A stretch of DNA of 64,000 nt from Halolactibacillus halophilus (GCF_900115605.1 NZ_FOXC01000006.1:29640-93639), one strand, 5' to 3'. Shown: positions 50,293 to 58,772, numbered from the stretch's first letter. The notes: generated by a model not told the origin, from the sequence alone. Program-made: numbers and translations.

Positions 50293-50940
50293 CTAACCGC
50301 GTGAGACAGATAAACGTCTTTCAATAATCCCAAAAATCAAATCGACCGTTAGCGCTAAAATAATCGCGAGCGCCGTACCGGTAAAAATCATAAAGGTATT
50401 ATTTGAACCAATTCCAGCCATGACTAAGTCACCTAAACCACCAGCACCAATAACAGTCGCGAGTGTCGTCCAACTAATAATATAGATGGTTGTAATGCGA
50501 ATCCCTGACATAATATACGGCACTGCAATCGGCAATTCGACCTTCGCTAGCCGCTGAACGGTTGAGTATCCCATACCTTTAGCAGCTTCAACAATCCCTT
50601 GGTCAATCGATTCAACACCGGCATACGTATTACGTAACAGTGGTAAGAGGGCATATAAGAATAAAGCCACAACCGCTGGTGTAAACCCAATCCCAAAAAT
50701 CGGAATCAATAACGCGAATAGCGCAATCGTTGGAATCGTCTGAAAGAAGTTCGCTACATTAAAGATGGACTGTTTCAATCGTTCGTTCTTCATCTTTGTC
50801 ATCCCAATTGCCAGTGGGACAGTAATAATAATCGCAAAGATGATCGAGACAAAAGCGATGGTTAAATGCTCGAGTAAATATGAAAAAATATTTTCATAAC
50901 GAATTTCCCAGAATTCAATATACTCTTGAATTAACTTCAT
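50293..50940 (-). CDS. opuCB: Osmoprotectant ABC transporter permease (OpuCB-like)
   Basis: First permease, 215 aa, with multiple membrane segments and the EAA loop EAAKGMGYSTVQRLAKVELP (about 114-133). Overlaps opuCA by four bases (ATGA), so translation is coupled. Confidence 0.92.
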   Translation of the reverse strand: MKLIQEYIEFWEIRYENIFSYLLEHLTIAFVSIIFAIIITVPLAIGMTKMKNERLKQSIFNVANFFQTIPTIALFALLIPIFGIGFTPAVVALFLYALLPLLRNTYAGVESIDQGIVEAAKGMGYSTVQRLAKVELPIAVPYIMSGIRITTIYIISWTTLATVIGAGGLGDLVMAGIGSNNTFMIFTGTALAIILALTVDLIFGIIERRLSVSRG

Positions 50941-52058
50941 GACGTGACACCACTTTTTTGATCAATTTGTTCATGGAGGACTTCTAATAGTTGATCTTGG
51001 TCTAATACCCCAATAAACGTCATATCCTCATGAACAATCGGCGCAATGGTCTCTTTACTTGCGACAAACTTCTCAACTTCTGCTGATTCACGGTATGCAA
51101 TCACCGATTCATCAACGAGTTCTTTAATTTCGCTGTCACGGTTTTTCACCGCATCATAAAGTGAGAGAATGCCTAAATATTTATCGTCCGCATCAACAAT
51201 CGGCATCTGATCTTTTTTCTTATCAACCATCACATGAATGGCCGCATCAAGTGACGCCGTCACTTTCACACTTGGGTAGTCTTCATTAACAAATGCTGTC
51301 ATTGGTGGTAGACCACGGGCTTGTCTTAGTCGGTCTTCACCAATAAAATCTTCGACGAATTGATTAATTGGATTCGTCAATAATTCGTGAGGCGAGCCTT
51401 TTTGAACAACTTCCCCGTCACGCATTAAAATAATTTGATCCGCAATCTTAATTGCCTCATCCATATCGTGCGTAACAAAGATAATCGTTTTATTAATTTC
51501 TTTTTGAAGACGCACAAGTTCATCTTGTAGTTGTTCCCGGCTAATCGGGTCAAGTGCACTAAACGGTTCATCCATCAAAATAATTTTCGGTTCCGCGGCA
51601 AGCGCACGAATGACACCAATCCGTTGTTGCTGCCCCCCACTTAATTCATGTGGGTAACGTTCTCGGTACATCTCCGGGTCTAAGTCAACCATCTTGAGTA
51701 GTTCATCTACTTTTTTACTGATTTTTTGTTTATCCCATTTTAATAACTTCGGTACTGTTGCAACGTTATCAAAAATCGTCATATGTGGAAATAAACCAAT
51801 ACTTTGAATGACATAACCCATTTGACGTCTGAGCTCAATCGGGTTTATATCTGATATTAACTTACCATCAACCGTTAATTCACCATCGGTATAATCAATT
51901 AAGCGATTGAGTAATTTCATTGTTGTTGTTTTACCACAACCACTTGGTCCAATTAAGACATTGAGTTTGCCTTCTTCAAATGTGAGGTTAATATTCTTTA
52001 AGGCATGGAAGCCATCCTCATAGACCTTGTTTACGTTTTTTAATTGAATCAAGAGCAT
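50937..52058 (-). CDS. opuCA: Osmoprotectant ABC transporter ATPase (OpuCA-like)
   Basis: Energy-coupling subunit, 373 aa. Walker A GPSGCGKTT (about 37-45), signature LSGGQQQRIGVIRAL, Walker B IILMDEPFSALD, H-loop FVTHDMDEA; then two CBS domains (about 255-370) that sense ionic strength or bind nucleotides in this family. First gene of the operon, divergent from the opcR-like regulator with the palindrome between them. Confidence 0.93.
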   Translation of the reverse strand: MLLIQLKNVNKVYEDGFHALKNINLTFEEGKLNVLIGPSGCGKTTTMKLLNRLIDYTDGELTVDGKLISDINPIELRRQMGYVIQSIGLFPHMTIFDNVATVPKLLKWDKQKISKKVDELLKMVDLDPEMYRERYPHELSGGQQQRIGVIRALAAEPKIILMDEPFSALDPISREQLQDELVRLQKEINKTIIFVTHDMDEAIKIADQIILMRDGEVVQKGSPHELLTNPINQFVEDFIGEDRLRQARGLPPMTAFVNEDYPSVKVTASLDAAIHVMVDKKKDQMPIVDADDKYLGILSLYDAVKNRDSEIKELVDESVIAYRESAEVEKFVASKETIAPIVHEDMTFIGVLDQDQLLEVLHEQIDQKSGVTS

Positions 52059-52130
52059 TCCCTTCTTTCGTCGTTCTTTTTGATCACTATCATTAGTTTA
52101 CAGAAAAGTCCAGCAAATAGAAAACCCGAT

Positions 52131-52173
52131 ATACACTTTAAATTGTACAAACTTTATACAATTTAAAGTGTAT
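52131..52173. promoter_or_regulatory. Large palindrome between opuCA and the OpcR/GbsR regulator
   Basis: Perfect 17-bp arms ATACACTTTAAATTGTA and TACAATTTAAAGTGTAT around a 9-bp centre. It sits 70 bp before opuCA and 135 bp before the regulator start. A GbsR/OpcR-type operator is the likely role, as these repressors bind near the opuC promoters in B. subtilis; the long arms would suit two dimers. Confidence 0.65.
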
Positions 52174-52307
52174 GGATTGTATAAATTGTTCTACCTTAAA
52201 ATTCCGCCCGATTCCTTTAGAATCCTATCAAACTTCTCTCTTTTCATTCAATCCTATCTATGATACTGTTAAAGTCAAACAAATATTTGACAAAAAAGAG
52301 TGATAAT

Positions 52308-52889
52308 ATGAATAAAAAAATGAATTTAGAAGATCAATTAGAGCACGTCAAACACCGCGTCAGTGAACAGATTGCTGAAAATATGAAGTCTTATGGCTAT
52401 CCGGCAACGATTGGCCGGGTAATTGCGGCAATCTATTATGCCGGTCGTGCGCTCGACCTTGATGAATTAGCCGAACATACGGGCATGAGTAAAACCCGTA
52501 TGAGCCAAGTTTTAAGAGAAATGACAAGTTACAATATTGCTGAAAAAGAGTTTGTCAAAGGCTCCCGTAAAGATCACTACACGGTTGAAGAAGATTATTA
52601 TCAAACGTTTATTACCTTATTTACGGCCAACTGGCGTGAAGTCACGATTCGCAATAAAAAGATTGAACAAAAAATCACGGAAGAACTGGCGGAGATTTAT
52701 GAGAATGAACAGGCCACACCAGAGATTAAAGCTGAGGTAGAGATCTTAATGGAAGATTCCAAAGCATCGATCCGTTACTTCAATTGGATTGAGCAAATTG
52801 TTGAATTATTTGATTCACAAGACATCTTTAAATATGTTCCAAAAGACCCGATTGATGAAAAGAAAAAGGCTTACCGTTTTAAAAACTAA
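52308..52889 (+). CDS. opcR: GbsR/OpcR-type winged-helix repressor of osmoprotectant uptake
   Basis: The 193-aa MarR-like protein has the family's HTH (AIYYAGRALDLDELAEHTGMSKTRMSQVLREM, about 34-65) with an ITTLFTANWREVTIRNKKI-like dimerisation helix and a WIEQIVEL segment near the end. Start ATG 52308 follows GAGTGAT, weak but in place; the frame is open 16 codons upstream without a site. Divergent from opuC, so it is called OpcR-like; choline sensing as in GbsR cannot be excluded. Confidence 0.85.
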   Translation: MNKKMNLEDQLEHVKHRVSEQIAENMKSYGYPATIGRVIAAIYYAGRALDLDELAEHTGMSKTRMSQVLREMTSYNIAEKEFVKGSRKDHYTVEEDYYQTFITLFTANWREVTIRNKKIEQKITEELAEIYENEQATPEIKAEVEILMEDSKASIRYFNWIEQIVELFDSQDIFKYVPKDPIDEKKKAYRFKN

Positions 52890-52906
52890 AACGGTAAGCT
52901 TTTTTG
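52869..52906 (+). terminator. Terminator overlapping the opcR stop codon
   Basis: GCTTACCGTTTT / AAAACGGTAAGC stem with a 7-base loop, then TTTTTT. The upstream arm lies inside the last codons. Confidence 0.85.
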
Positions 52907-52952
52907 TTTGGTACTTAAAAAAGTACACATCTTTAAGATTGACGCGTACTTT

Positions 52953-53075
52953 TTAAAAATACTTTGAAACTTTAAGAATATGCTTTGGTAGAAATAACGC
53001 TCTTTTTCTTTCATGCCAGTTTTGCACTTCTGCGACAGGCTGCTCATCAGAGGATAGCTGTTTTGATTTAAACAT
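52953..53075 (-). CDS. Possible 40-aa ORF or gene fragment next to repeat copy 3
   Basis: From ATG 53075: MFKSKQLSSDEQPVAEVQNW, then HERKRALFLPKHILKVSKYF and TAA. Composition looks protein-like (charged, no long hydrophobic runs) but no ribosome site precedes it and the family is unknown. It may be the tail of a lost gene. Confidence 0.25.
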   Translation of the reverse strand: MFKSKQLSSDEQPVAEVQNWHERKRALFLPKHILKVSKYF

Positions 53076-53080
53076 TCAAT

Positions 53081-53152
53081 CTTTAAACTACCCACACTTA
53101 ACATTCTCACGAATGTTTAAAGAAGATGACTTCTTGCTTTAAGACGATAAAA
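53081..53152 (+). repeat. Dispersed palindromic repeat, copy 3
   Basis: AAACTACCCACACTTAACAT, hairpin core AACATTCTCACGAATGTT (53100-53117), then GATGACTTCTTGCTTTAAGA and CGATAAAA. Aligns with copy 2 (47.1 kb) over ~70 bp in the same orientation. Confidence 0.6.
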
Positions 53153-53210
53153 TTTGATACTGTTTTCTCAATTAAAAGACAACGCACTAGCAACATTCCA
53201 AAAGAAAAAT

Positions 53211-53252
53211 AATCCCCCGCTATATAAAGTTAACTTTATATAGCGGGGGATT
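53211..53252 (-). terminator. Perfect 42-bp palindrome, probable trmL terminator
   Basis: Both 21-base halves are exact reverse complements: AATCCCCCGCTATATAAAGTT and its complement, GC-rich at the base and AT-rich at the centre (AGTTAACT). A T-rich stretch (ATTATTTTTC) follows on the minus strand, ~80 bp after trmL. Confidence 0.65.
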
Positions 53253-53328
53253 ATAACACTATCCATTCTATTTGCATTTAGCCTTGATTTTGGTGTTGCT
53301 ACTCACTTACATAAACATTGATTTTTAC

Positions 53329-53808
53329 TTAATGCATATTCGGAAACTTTTGTTGGCGTAACACATCATAAGCAATGATCGCTGCGGTATTTGATAAGTT
53401 TAGTGAACGCACCCGGTCATTTTTAGCCATATGAATGCGTAAGCAGTGATCTTCTTTTCCGACGAGTAAATCTTTTGGAATGCCCGTTGTTTCTTTACCA
53501 AACACCAAGAACCATTCTTTTGAGGCATCACTAAAATCAACTTCGGTGTAATATTTGGTGCCAAAGTTCTCGATGTAATAATAATCCCCGTCTGGGTGTT
53601 TATCATATAAATCATCAATCGAATCATGATGCTGAACATTAACATCATACCAATAATCAAGTCCTGAGCGCTTCAACATTTTATCATCAGTTGAGAAGCC
53701 TAACGGATGAATCAAATGCAGGGTCGCATTACAAGCTAGACACGTCCGTCCAATATTTCCGGTATTTGCGGGTATTTCAGGTTCAAACAAAACAATATGA
53801 AGTCCCAT
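53329..53808 (-). CDS. trmL: tRNA (cytidine/uridine-34 2'-O)-methyltransferase TrmL
   Basis: Methylates the wobble ribose of tRNA-Leu isoacceptors. The 159-aa SPOUT/trefoil-knot protein has the three family motifs: NTGNIGRTC (about 15-23), LVFGKETTGIP (about 101-111) and the C-terminal knot VRSLNLSNTAAIIAYD (about 132-147). Monocistronic, ending near a large palindrome. Confidence 0.92.
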   Translation of the reverse strand: MGLHIVLFEPEIPANTGNIGRTCLACNATLHLIHPLGFSTDDKMLKRSGLDYWYDVNVQHHDSIDDLYDKHPDGDYYYIENFGTKYYTEVDFSDASKEWFLVFGKETTGIPKDLLVGKEDHCLRIHMAKNDRVRSLNLSNTAAIIAYDVLRQQKFPNMH

Positions 53809-53872
53809 CTTTTCACCTCTTCATCATTCTAATCCTTTTACTCACCTATTTATATTTACTAGGATTGATTCA

Positions 53873-55060
53873 TTAAGTTTCAAGCTGAGCTTGTGCACTG
53901 GCAGCTTTTATTTTACCTTTCTCAAGGTAAATGGCTTCAAATTGGAGACCTTTCTCCATCTCGAGACGGACCGTCTCGTCTTCTTCTTTAGTCATCGCCT
54001 CACGAATAAGCGCATAACTGTCTTCACGGCCAATTTTACCGATTGAAAAGGCCGCTGTTCCTCTAATAACCGGACGTGGATCTTTTCGCATCAACGTCGC
54101 TAACGTTTCAATGCTTGAGACTTCACGGTAATGTCCAAGTGCTAAGATGGCATTGCGCTGAAGTGGTTTTTTCCCGCGCCATGAACCAGCCATTTCACCG
54201 AATGTCTCTTTAAATTCACGATTGGATATCGTAAGGAGTGACAATAGTTCTGGTTTGGCGAGGTCTGGCTTCGGCTCAAAGTCGGCATGTAGGTGAAAAT
54301 CAACACCCTTATTATACGGACAGACAAGCTGACATGTATCAAACCCATACAACTGATTACCAAGCACCGAGCGAAACTCATCCGGTAAATAATCTTTTGT
54401 CTGCGTCAAAAAGGCAATACAGTTAGCGGTATTAAGCTGACCTGGACCAACAAGGGCTCCTGTCGGGCAAGCATCGATACATTTCGTACAGTCTCCACAA
54501 CCGTCTTCTAACATTGTATCTGGCTCTAATGGGATATTCGTGATCATCTCACCTAAATAAACGTAAGAACCAAATTCAGGAGTAATGATTGAGCAGTTCT
54601 TGCCACTAAAACCAATCCCAGCTCGTTCAGCAACGGCACGGTCAGGTAACTCACCGGTATCAACCATAATCTTTGACCGAAACCCTGGGATTCTCTCTTC
54701 TAAGTAGGCATGGAGCTGATTGAGCTTATCATTTAGTACAACGTGATAATCAACGCCCCAACTCGCACGGCAAACATTCCCGCGTCTTGTTCCTGATTTA
54801 TTTTCAGGTCGATCACGCATTCGGGACGGGTAAGCAAGAGCGATTGAAATAATTGATTCAGCGCCAGTTAAATGCAGTGCCGGTTCCGTTCGCTCTTCAA
54901 TCGTCCCTTTTTCAAAACCTGACTGATAGTTTTTCTCTTGTTGAGCCTTTAAGCGCGCCTTCATTTGGGTGAACGGATCAACCGAACCAAACCCAATTGT
55001 ATCGATTCCGATTTGTTTAGCATAATCGATAATATCTTGTTTTAATGTACCATAAGCCAT
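53873..55060 (-). CDS. queG: Epoxyqueuosine reductase QueG
   Basis: Last step of queuosine synthesis, a cobalamin- and Fe-S-dependent reductase. The 395-aa protein has the catalytic Asp region (MVDTGELPDRAVAERAGIGFSGKNC, about 130-154), two [4Fe-4S] motifs (CGDCTKCIDACPTGAL and CQLVCPYNKGVDF) and a C-terminal HEAT-repeat part (about 305-370), as in Bacillus QueG. A promoter followed by a terminator-like leader hairpin lies upstream. Confidence 0.93.
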   Translation of the reverse strand: MAYGTLKQDIIDYAKQIGIDTIGFGSVDPFTQMKARLKAQQEKNYQSGFEKGTIEERTEPALHLTGAESIISIALAYPSRMRDRPENKSGTRRGNVCRASWGVDYHVVLNDKLNQLHAYLEERIPGFRSKIMVDTGELPDRAVAERAGIGFSGKNCSIITPEFGSYVYLGEMITNIPLEPDTMLEDGCGDCTKCIDACPTGALVGPGQLNTANCIAFLTQTKDYLPDEFRSVLGNQLYGFDTCQLVCPYNKGVDFHLHADFEPKPDLAKPELLSLLTISNREFKETFGEMAGSWRGKKPLQRNAILALGHYREVSSIETLATLMRKDPRPVIRGTAAFSIGKIGREDSYALIREAMTKEEDETVRLEMEKGLQFEAIYLEKGKIKAASAQAQLET

Positions 55061-55120
55061 ATTTCATCCCACACATTCTCTACTATTACTATTGAACTAA
55101 TCGAAAAAAGGCATAAATAA

Positions 55121-55206
55121 AACGCAACACTTCGTTTTTATAAACGAAATACTGCGTTAGCTAAAGTGATAAGTAGTATTATAGCATCGTTTTAGCCCAG
55201 AGGCAA
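55121..55206 (-). promoter_or_regulatory. queG promoter and leader hairpin
   Basis: Promoter TTGCCT (complement of 55201-55206), 17-bp spacer, TATAAT (complement of 55178-55183). About 15 nt after the expected start, AACGCA...TTCGTTT / AAACGAA...TGCGTT (55121-55158) forms a hairpin followed by TTTTATTT, then 60 nt to queG. It looks like an attenuator or a very short transcript; no preQ1 aptamer is recognisable in the remaining few bases. Confidence 0.5.
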
Positions 55207-55323
55207 CCCCTAATTCTTTCATACTATTTGTTGGATAAACAGTTTATTACCTTTCTATACGGGTAAGTTATAGTATCGGCCTAAACAAACATGAAAACAA
55301 TAATAAAGCGAGGTGATGAAGAC

Positions 55324-55467
55324 ATGTTATGGACGATTATCGGGATTTTACTACTTATTTGGCTCGTCGGGTTTGTGCTTGACGTCGCAGGTGGACTTGT
55401 TCATATTTTACTCGTTGTAGCCCTAATTGTGTTTATCTACAACATGATTACCGGTAGAAAACGATAA
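55324..55467 (+). CDS. Small hydrophobic protein of the lmo0937 family
   Basis: The 47-aa product (MLWTIIGILLLIWLVGFVLD, then HILLVVALIVFIYNMITGRKR) has two membrane segments and the family's G-F-x-x-D/N-x-x-G turn and basic end. A GAGGTGATGAAGAC site precedes the ATG. Such small proteins are often general-stress induced in Firmicutes; function is unknown. Transcribed away from queG. Confidence 0.75.
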   Translation: MLWTIIGILLLIWLVGFVLDVAGGLVHILLVVALIVFIYNMITGRKR

Positions 55468-55560
55468 CTTGATACTAAAACAGCTTGCTACAACGTTAAG
55501 ATCATAATCATCGGTTTGACTGCTGTAGCAGCATAATTTAATCTCATAAAACAATTAAAC

Positions 55561-55595
55561 AAAACGATAGCCTGAATCACTGCGGCTATCGTTTT
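55561..55595 (+). terminator. Terminator after the lmo0937-family gene
   Basis: AAACGATAGCC / GGCTATCGTTT stem with a TTTTTGTTTT tail, about 95 bp after the stop codon. Confidence 0.8.
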
Positions 55596-55670
55596 TGTTT
55601 TAATGTTTTTAAATATTTTGTTTAATTTAAGTTAAAACAGGCCACTACATATGATTTTGATCCTTACTGT

Positions 55671-56285
55671 TTATTTTTTTAAAATCGTTTTAATCCACGT
55701 TTCAGACATCAGTGTATCACCGGTTGATGTTGTATGAACACCGTCAATCGTAAGTGGTAAGCCAATGGCTTGGTCAATATAATTTAAAAAAGCTTCATGG
55801 GTTTTCACTAGCGGTAAGTGATACGCCTCACTCAACCGACGAATGACGCTTACGTAGGGTATTAATAATGTATTTCCTTTTGAGTGACGCTCTTCTTCAA
55901 TCACCGTTGGCTCCATCAGAATTATCTTTGCCTTGGTTTTTGATTGGGTCGCTTTTATCAAGTCACGGTATAATGTTTCAAACATCTCTGGTGTCACTTG
56001 GTCCATATCAGGATCATCTAACTGACGCCAAACATCATTAATCCCAATTGAAATAGATACAACATCAGGATTTAAAGCAATCACATCTTCTTCCCAGCGC
56101 GCTTTTAAATCCGTAATTCGATTACCACCAATCCCCTTGTTGATAATCTCTGGTAAGTAACCTTCACACGTCGCATAGTGGTCACGTATCATGCGCACAT
56201 AATTATCTCCAATCTCTAATCTATCATCTGCCTTACCCCATTCAGTAATACTGTCACCAATGAATATAATCCGTTCGCACGCCAT
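55671..56285 (-). CDS. SGNH/GDSL hydrolase
   Basis: The 204-aa esterase-fold protein has all four SGNH blocks: GDSITEWG (Ser about 11), NKGIGGNRITDL (Gly), SIGINDVW (Asn), and DGVHTTSTGDTLMSE (Asp-x-x-His about 183-186). It has no signal peptide, so acts in the cytoplasm. The substrate is unknown; small acyl or acetyl esters are likely. Single gene. Confidence 0.85.
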   Translation of the reverse strand: MACERIIFIGDSITEWGKADDRLEIGDNYVRMIRDHYATCEGYLPEIINKGIGGNRITDLKARWEEDVIALNPDVVSISIGINDVWRQLDDPDMDQVTPEMFETLYRDLIKATQSKTKAKIILMEPTVIEEERHSKGNTLLIPYVSVIRRLSEAYHLPLVKTHEAFLNYIDQAIGLPLTIDGVHTTSTGDTLMSETWIKTILKK

Positions 56286-56479
56286 AGTTAAACAACCTTT
56301 CTCATGAATTCAGTCTTTTTCTTTCATTATACAATAGGTCCATCGATTGGATATAGTATTTAAGTAACTATCTTATGCACGCCTGACTACAAAATCGCCT
56401 AAACTAACTTATAAAGTGGCCATAGCTAACTATTCTCACAACAAAAAATGAAAAAACGAAAATGAAATAAAAGAAAAAT

Positions 56480-56501
56480 CCCCATTCATTATGAATGAGG
56501 A
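56480..56501 (-). terminator. Terminator after tcyP
   Basis: CCTCATTCA / TGAATGGGG stem (with one mismatch) followed by ATTTTTCTTTT on the minus strand. Confidence 0.8.
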
Positions 56502-56510
56502 CCATTATTT

Positions 56511-57896
56511 TTATACCGTTTCTTCGATTTCATTGAAATCCTTGTTGTAGGTTGCCATATCGATTTCTCCAAGTCTTCTGGCAGATACAAGACCGGCAAT
56601 CATCGAACCAGAGACATTCAGTGCTGTTCTTGCCATATCAATCAGTGGCTCAATCGCAATAAGTAAACCAACTAAGCCTACTGGCAATCCCATGGAAGAT
56701 AACACGGTCAGTGCTGCAAATGTCGCACCTCCACCTACACCTGCGATACCAAACGAGCTAATAGCTGTAATGATGATAAGTTTAATGAAGAAGGCTGGAT
56801 CCATAGGTACACCCGTACCAACTGCGATCATCACTGCCAGCATACCTGGATAAATCCCGGCACAACCGTTCTGACCGATACTCGTCCCAAGGGAAGCAGA
56901 TAGATTGGCGACACCACTTGACACACCGAACTTATCTATTTGGGTTTCAATGTTTAGTGGTAATGTCCCAGCACTTGACCTTGATGAGAAGGCAAAAGAA
57001 AGTGGAACACTTGCTTTTTTTAGATATTTTACTGGGTTTAATTTATAAACAACCAAAATGATAAGGTGGATAACAAACATAATAAAGATCGCAAGATAGG
57101 ATGCGACCACAAACTCAAACAGTCTCGAAATTTCTGAGAAATTTGACGTAGAGACAAATCTAGACAGCAGCGCAAATACACCATATGGGGTGAACCTTAG
57201 CACTAATGTCACCATTCGCATGACAATGTCATGAAGCATATTCAGAAATTTAGTGAAAGCCTCTGCACTATCAGGTTTCTTACGTCTAAGGCCGATGGTC
57301 ACGATGCCTAAAAATGCGGCAAAAAACACGACCGACAGGGTGGCAGAAGAACCTTGACCACTCATTGCGTAAAATACGTTACGCGGGATAATTTCTGTGA
57401 TTTGTTCAGGGATTGATTTTGTTTGAAAATCAGTTAAAGTATCTTCTAAAGCTTGACCACGGGCAGCTTCAGCCTCACCAGCTAATATTTCACTGGAATC
57501 AAGTCCGAAGAGGGTAGAAACACCGGCACCAAGACCAGCGGCAATGGCTGTTGTAAACATTAATACAAGAATAATTGACAGGGCACTCTTTTTCAGCGAA
57601 TTAGCATCCTGATTAACAATCGAAGTAGATATCGCAACAAATACAAGCGGAATAACAATCATATTAAGTAGTCTGACATATCCAGAACCAATAATACTGA
57701 TCCATGTATTAGATGATGCGATTATTTCTGATTCAGAACCAAAAAGTTGTTGAAGTACCGTTCCGAAAAGGATCCCAGCTACTAACGCGGTAAGAACGCG
57801 TTTTGTAAAGCTCAAGTGCTTTTTCTGCATGACATATAAACCAAAAATAATAGCTGCTGCACCAAATAAAATAAGTAATGTATAAAGTGTGTTCAC
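56511..57896 (-). CDS. tcyP: L-cystine symporter TcyP (DAACS family)
   Basis: Sodium- or proton-coupled cystine uptake. The 461-aa protein has eight membrane segments and two re-entrant loops with SRSSAGTLPLNIETQIDKFGV (HP1/TM-8 region) and the NGCAGIYPGMLAVMIA segment that replaces the NMDGT of glutamate carriers, typical of TcyP. The true start is GTG 57896 (VNTLYTLLIL), 6 nt after GGAGGT; an ATG 11 codons upstream would overlap the site. The ~450-bp upstream region holds the inverted repeat at 58018. Confidence 0.88.
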   Translation of the reverse strand: MNTLYTLLILFGAAAIIFGLYVMQKKHLSFTKRVLTALVAGILFGTVLQQLFGSESEIIASSNTWISIIGSGYVRLLNMIVIPLVFVAISTSIVNQDANSLKKSALSIILVLMFTTAIAAGLGAGVSTLFGLDSSEILAGEAEAARGQALEDTLTDFQTKSIPEQITEIIPRNVFYAMSGQGSSATLSVVFFAAFLGIVTIGLRRKKPDSAEAFTKFLNMLHDIVMRMVTLVLRFTPYGVFALLSRFVSTSNFSEISRLFEFVVASYLAIFIMFVIHLIILVVYKLNPVKYLKKASVPLSFAFSSRSSAGTLPLNIETQIDKFGVSSGVANLSASLGTSIGQNGCAGIYPGMLAVMIAVGTGVPMDPAFFIKLIIITAISSFGIAGVGGGATFAALTVLSSMGLPVGLVGLLIAIEPLIDMARTALNVSGSMIAGLVSARRLGEIDMATYNKDFNEIEETV

Positions 57897-58017
57897 ATGT
57901 ATACCTCCAAATAAGTATTTTTCATTCATTTAACTAAAGGGACGGATAGCTTACCTGAGAAAGTTTATAATGTCTATGGCTAATTACCTCTAGCTATACA
58001 TGTATCTACCGATATCT

Positions 58018-58034
58018 TTGAAACGTTGTTTCAA
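58018..58034. promoter_or_regulatory. Inverted repeat upstream of tcyP
   Basis: TTGAAAC-GTT-GTTTCAA is a perfect 7-3-7 dyad about 120 bp before tcyP; a further TTGAAAC half-site lies at 58052-58058. A good -35 (TTGACA) lies near 58130 on the minus strand. Possibly a cysteine/sulfur or redox operator; unidentified. Elsewhere in 57897-58353 I see no gene. Confidence 0.35.
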
Positions 58035-58353
58035 CTTAGAGGTCTTTTCATTTGAAACATAAACATCACGCTCACCCATTTATTAATCCGATTGATTTAG
58101 TCAAATTAAGCTTATAGTGAAAATAAGTCATTGTCAAATTTTCGGATTATGCATAAGATTTATTTAAACTTATACAACCAACACAAAAATTCACTAACTA
58201 AATACTAGCACCCTATAGCTATTAAAGCAGCGACAGCTTAATCTATCCACATGATTAGACGCCCTATGCACATTATATAAGTGCAAAAGAGCGATAAAAA
58301 GGAATAAGAACAAATATAGGAAGAAAGAGAGAAAAAGAAAGAAAAAATATAAA

Positions 58354-58384
58354 AACAAGGCACAGCAACTGCTGATACCTTGTT
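58354..58384 (-). terminator. Terminator after rpsN
   Basis: AACAAGG...CCTTGTT outer stem with an inner AGCAGTTGCT helix, followed by TTTTATATTTTTT on the minus strand. Confidence 0.75.
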
Positions 58385-58390
58385 TGATTA

Positions 58391-58660
58391 TTAAAAGCTT
58401 GATTTCGTGACACCAGGTATTTGACCGACTGATGCGAGCTCTCGGAACTTAATCCGCGACATACCAAACTGACGCATATATCCGCGTGGACGTCCATCAA
58501 GCTTACAACGGTTATGGAGACGCGTCGGTGAACTGTCACGAGGGAGTTTTTTTAATTCTTCATAATCACCACGCGCGATGAGTTCTGCTCGTCTCTCGCG
58601 ATACTTCTCGACGAGTGCTTCACGTTTCTTTTGTTTTGCAATCATTGATTTCTTTGCCAA
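58391..58660 (-). CDS. rpsN: Zinc-independent 30S ribosomal protein S14 paralogue
   Basis: The 89-aa protein [20 protein letters not shown]... lacks the CxxC-CxxC zinc ribbon of the main S14 (a single Cys, in [13 protein letters not shown]), so it is the C-minus paralogue (YhzA/RpsN2) that replaces zinc-bound S14 when zinc is short, freeing zinc. Start is TTG 58660, 7 nt after GGAGG. A Zur box lies 22 bp upstream of the start. Alone as a gene, outside ribosomal clusters. Confidence 0.95.
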   Translation of the reverse strand: MAKKSMIAKQKKREALVEKYRERRAELIARGDYEELKKLPRDSSPTRLHNRCKLDGRPRGYMRQFGMSRIKFRELASVGQIPGVTKSSF

Positions 58661-58681
58661 GTGATGGCCTCCTTTTTTAAA

Positions 58682-58696
58682 TCGTAATCATTACTT
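58682..58696 (-). promoter_or_regulatory. Zur box upstream of the alternative S14 gene
   Basis: TCGTAATCATTACTT is a 7-1-7 match to the Bacillus Zur box TCGTAATNATTACGA with two differences at one end. A further ATTACGA half-site lies at 58739-58745. The location, between promoter and start, fits zinc-dependent repression by Zur. Confidence 0.8.
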
Positions 58697-58772
58697 TTTA
58701 TATTCTAGCAGATATCTCCCTTCCTGTAAATAAGAACGATTACGAATTACAGATTTTGAGTGACAACAAATA

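Noticed and set aside
56435..56450. Possible fourth copy of the dispersed repeat (CTAACTATTCTCACAA)
   Set aside because: The match is short and lacks the hairpin arm and flanks of the other copies.
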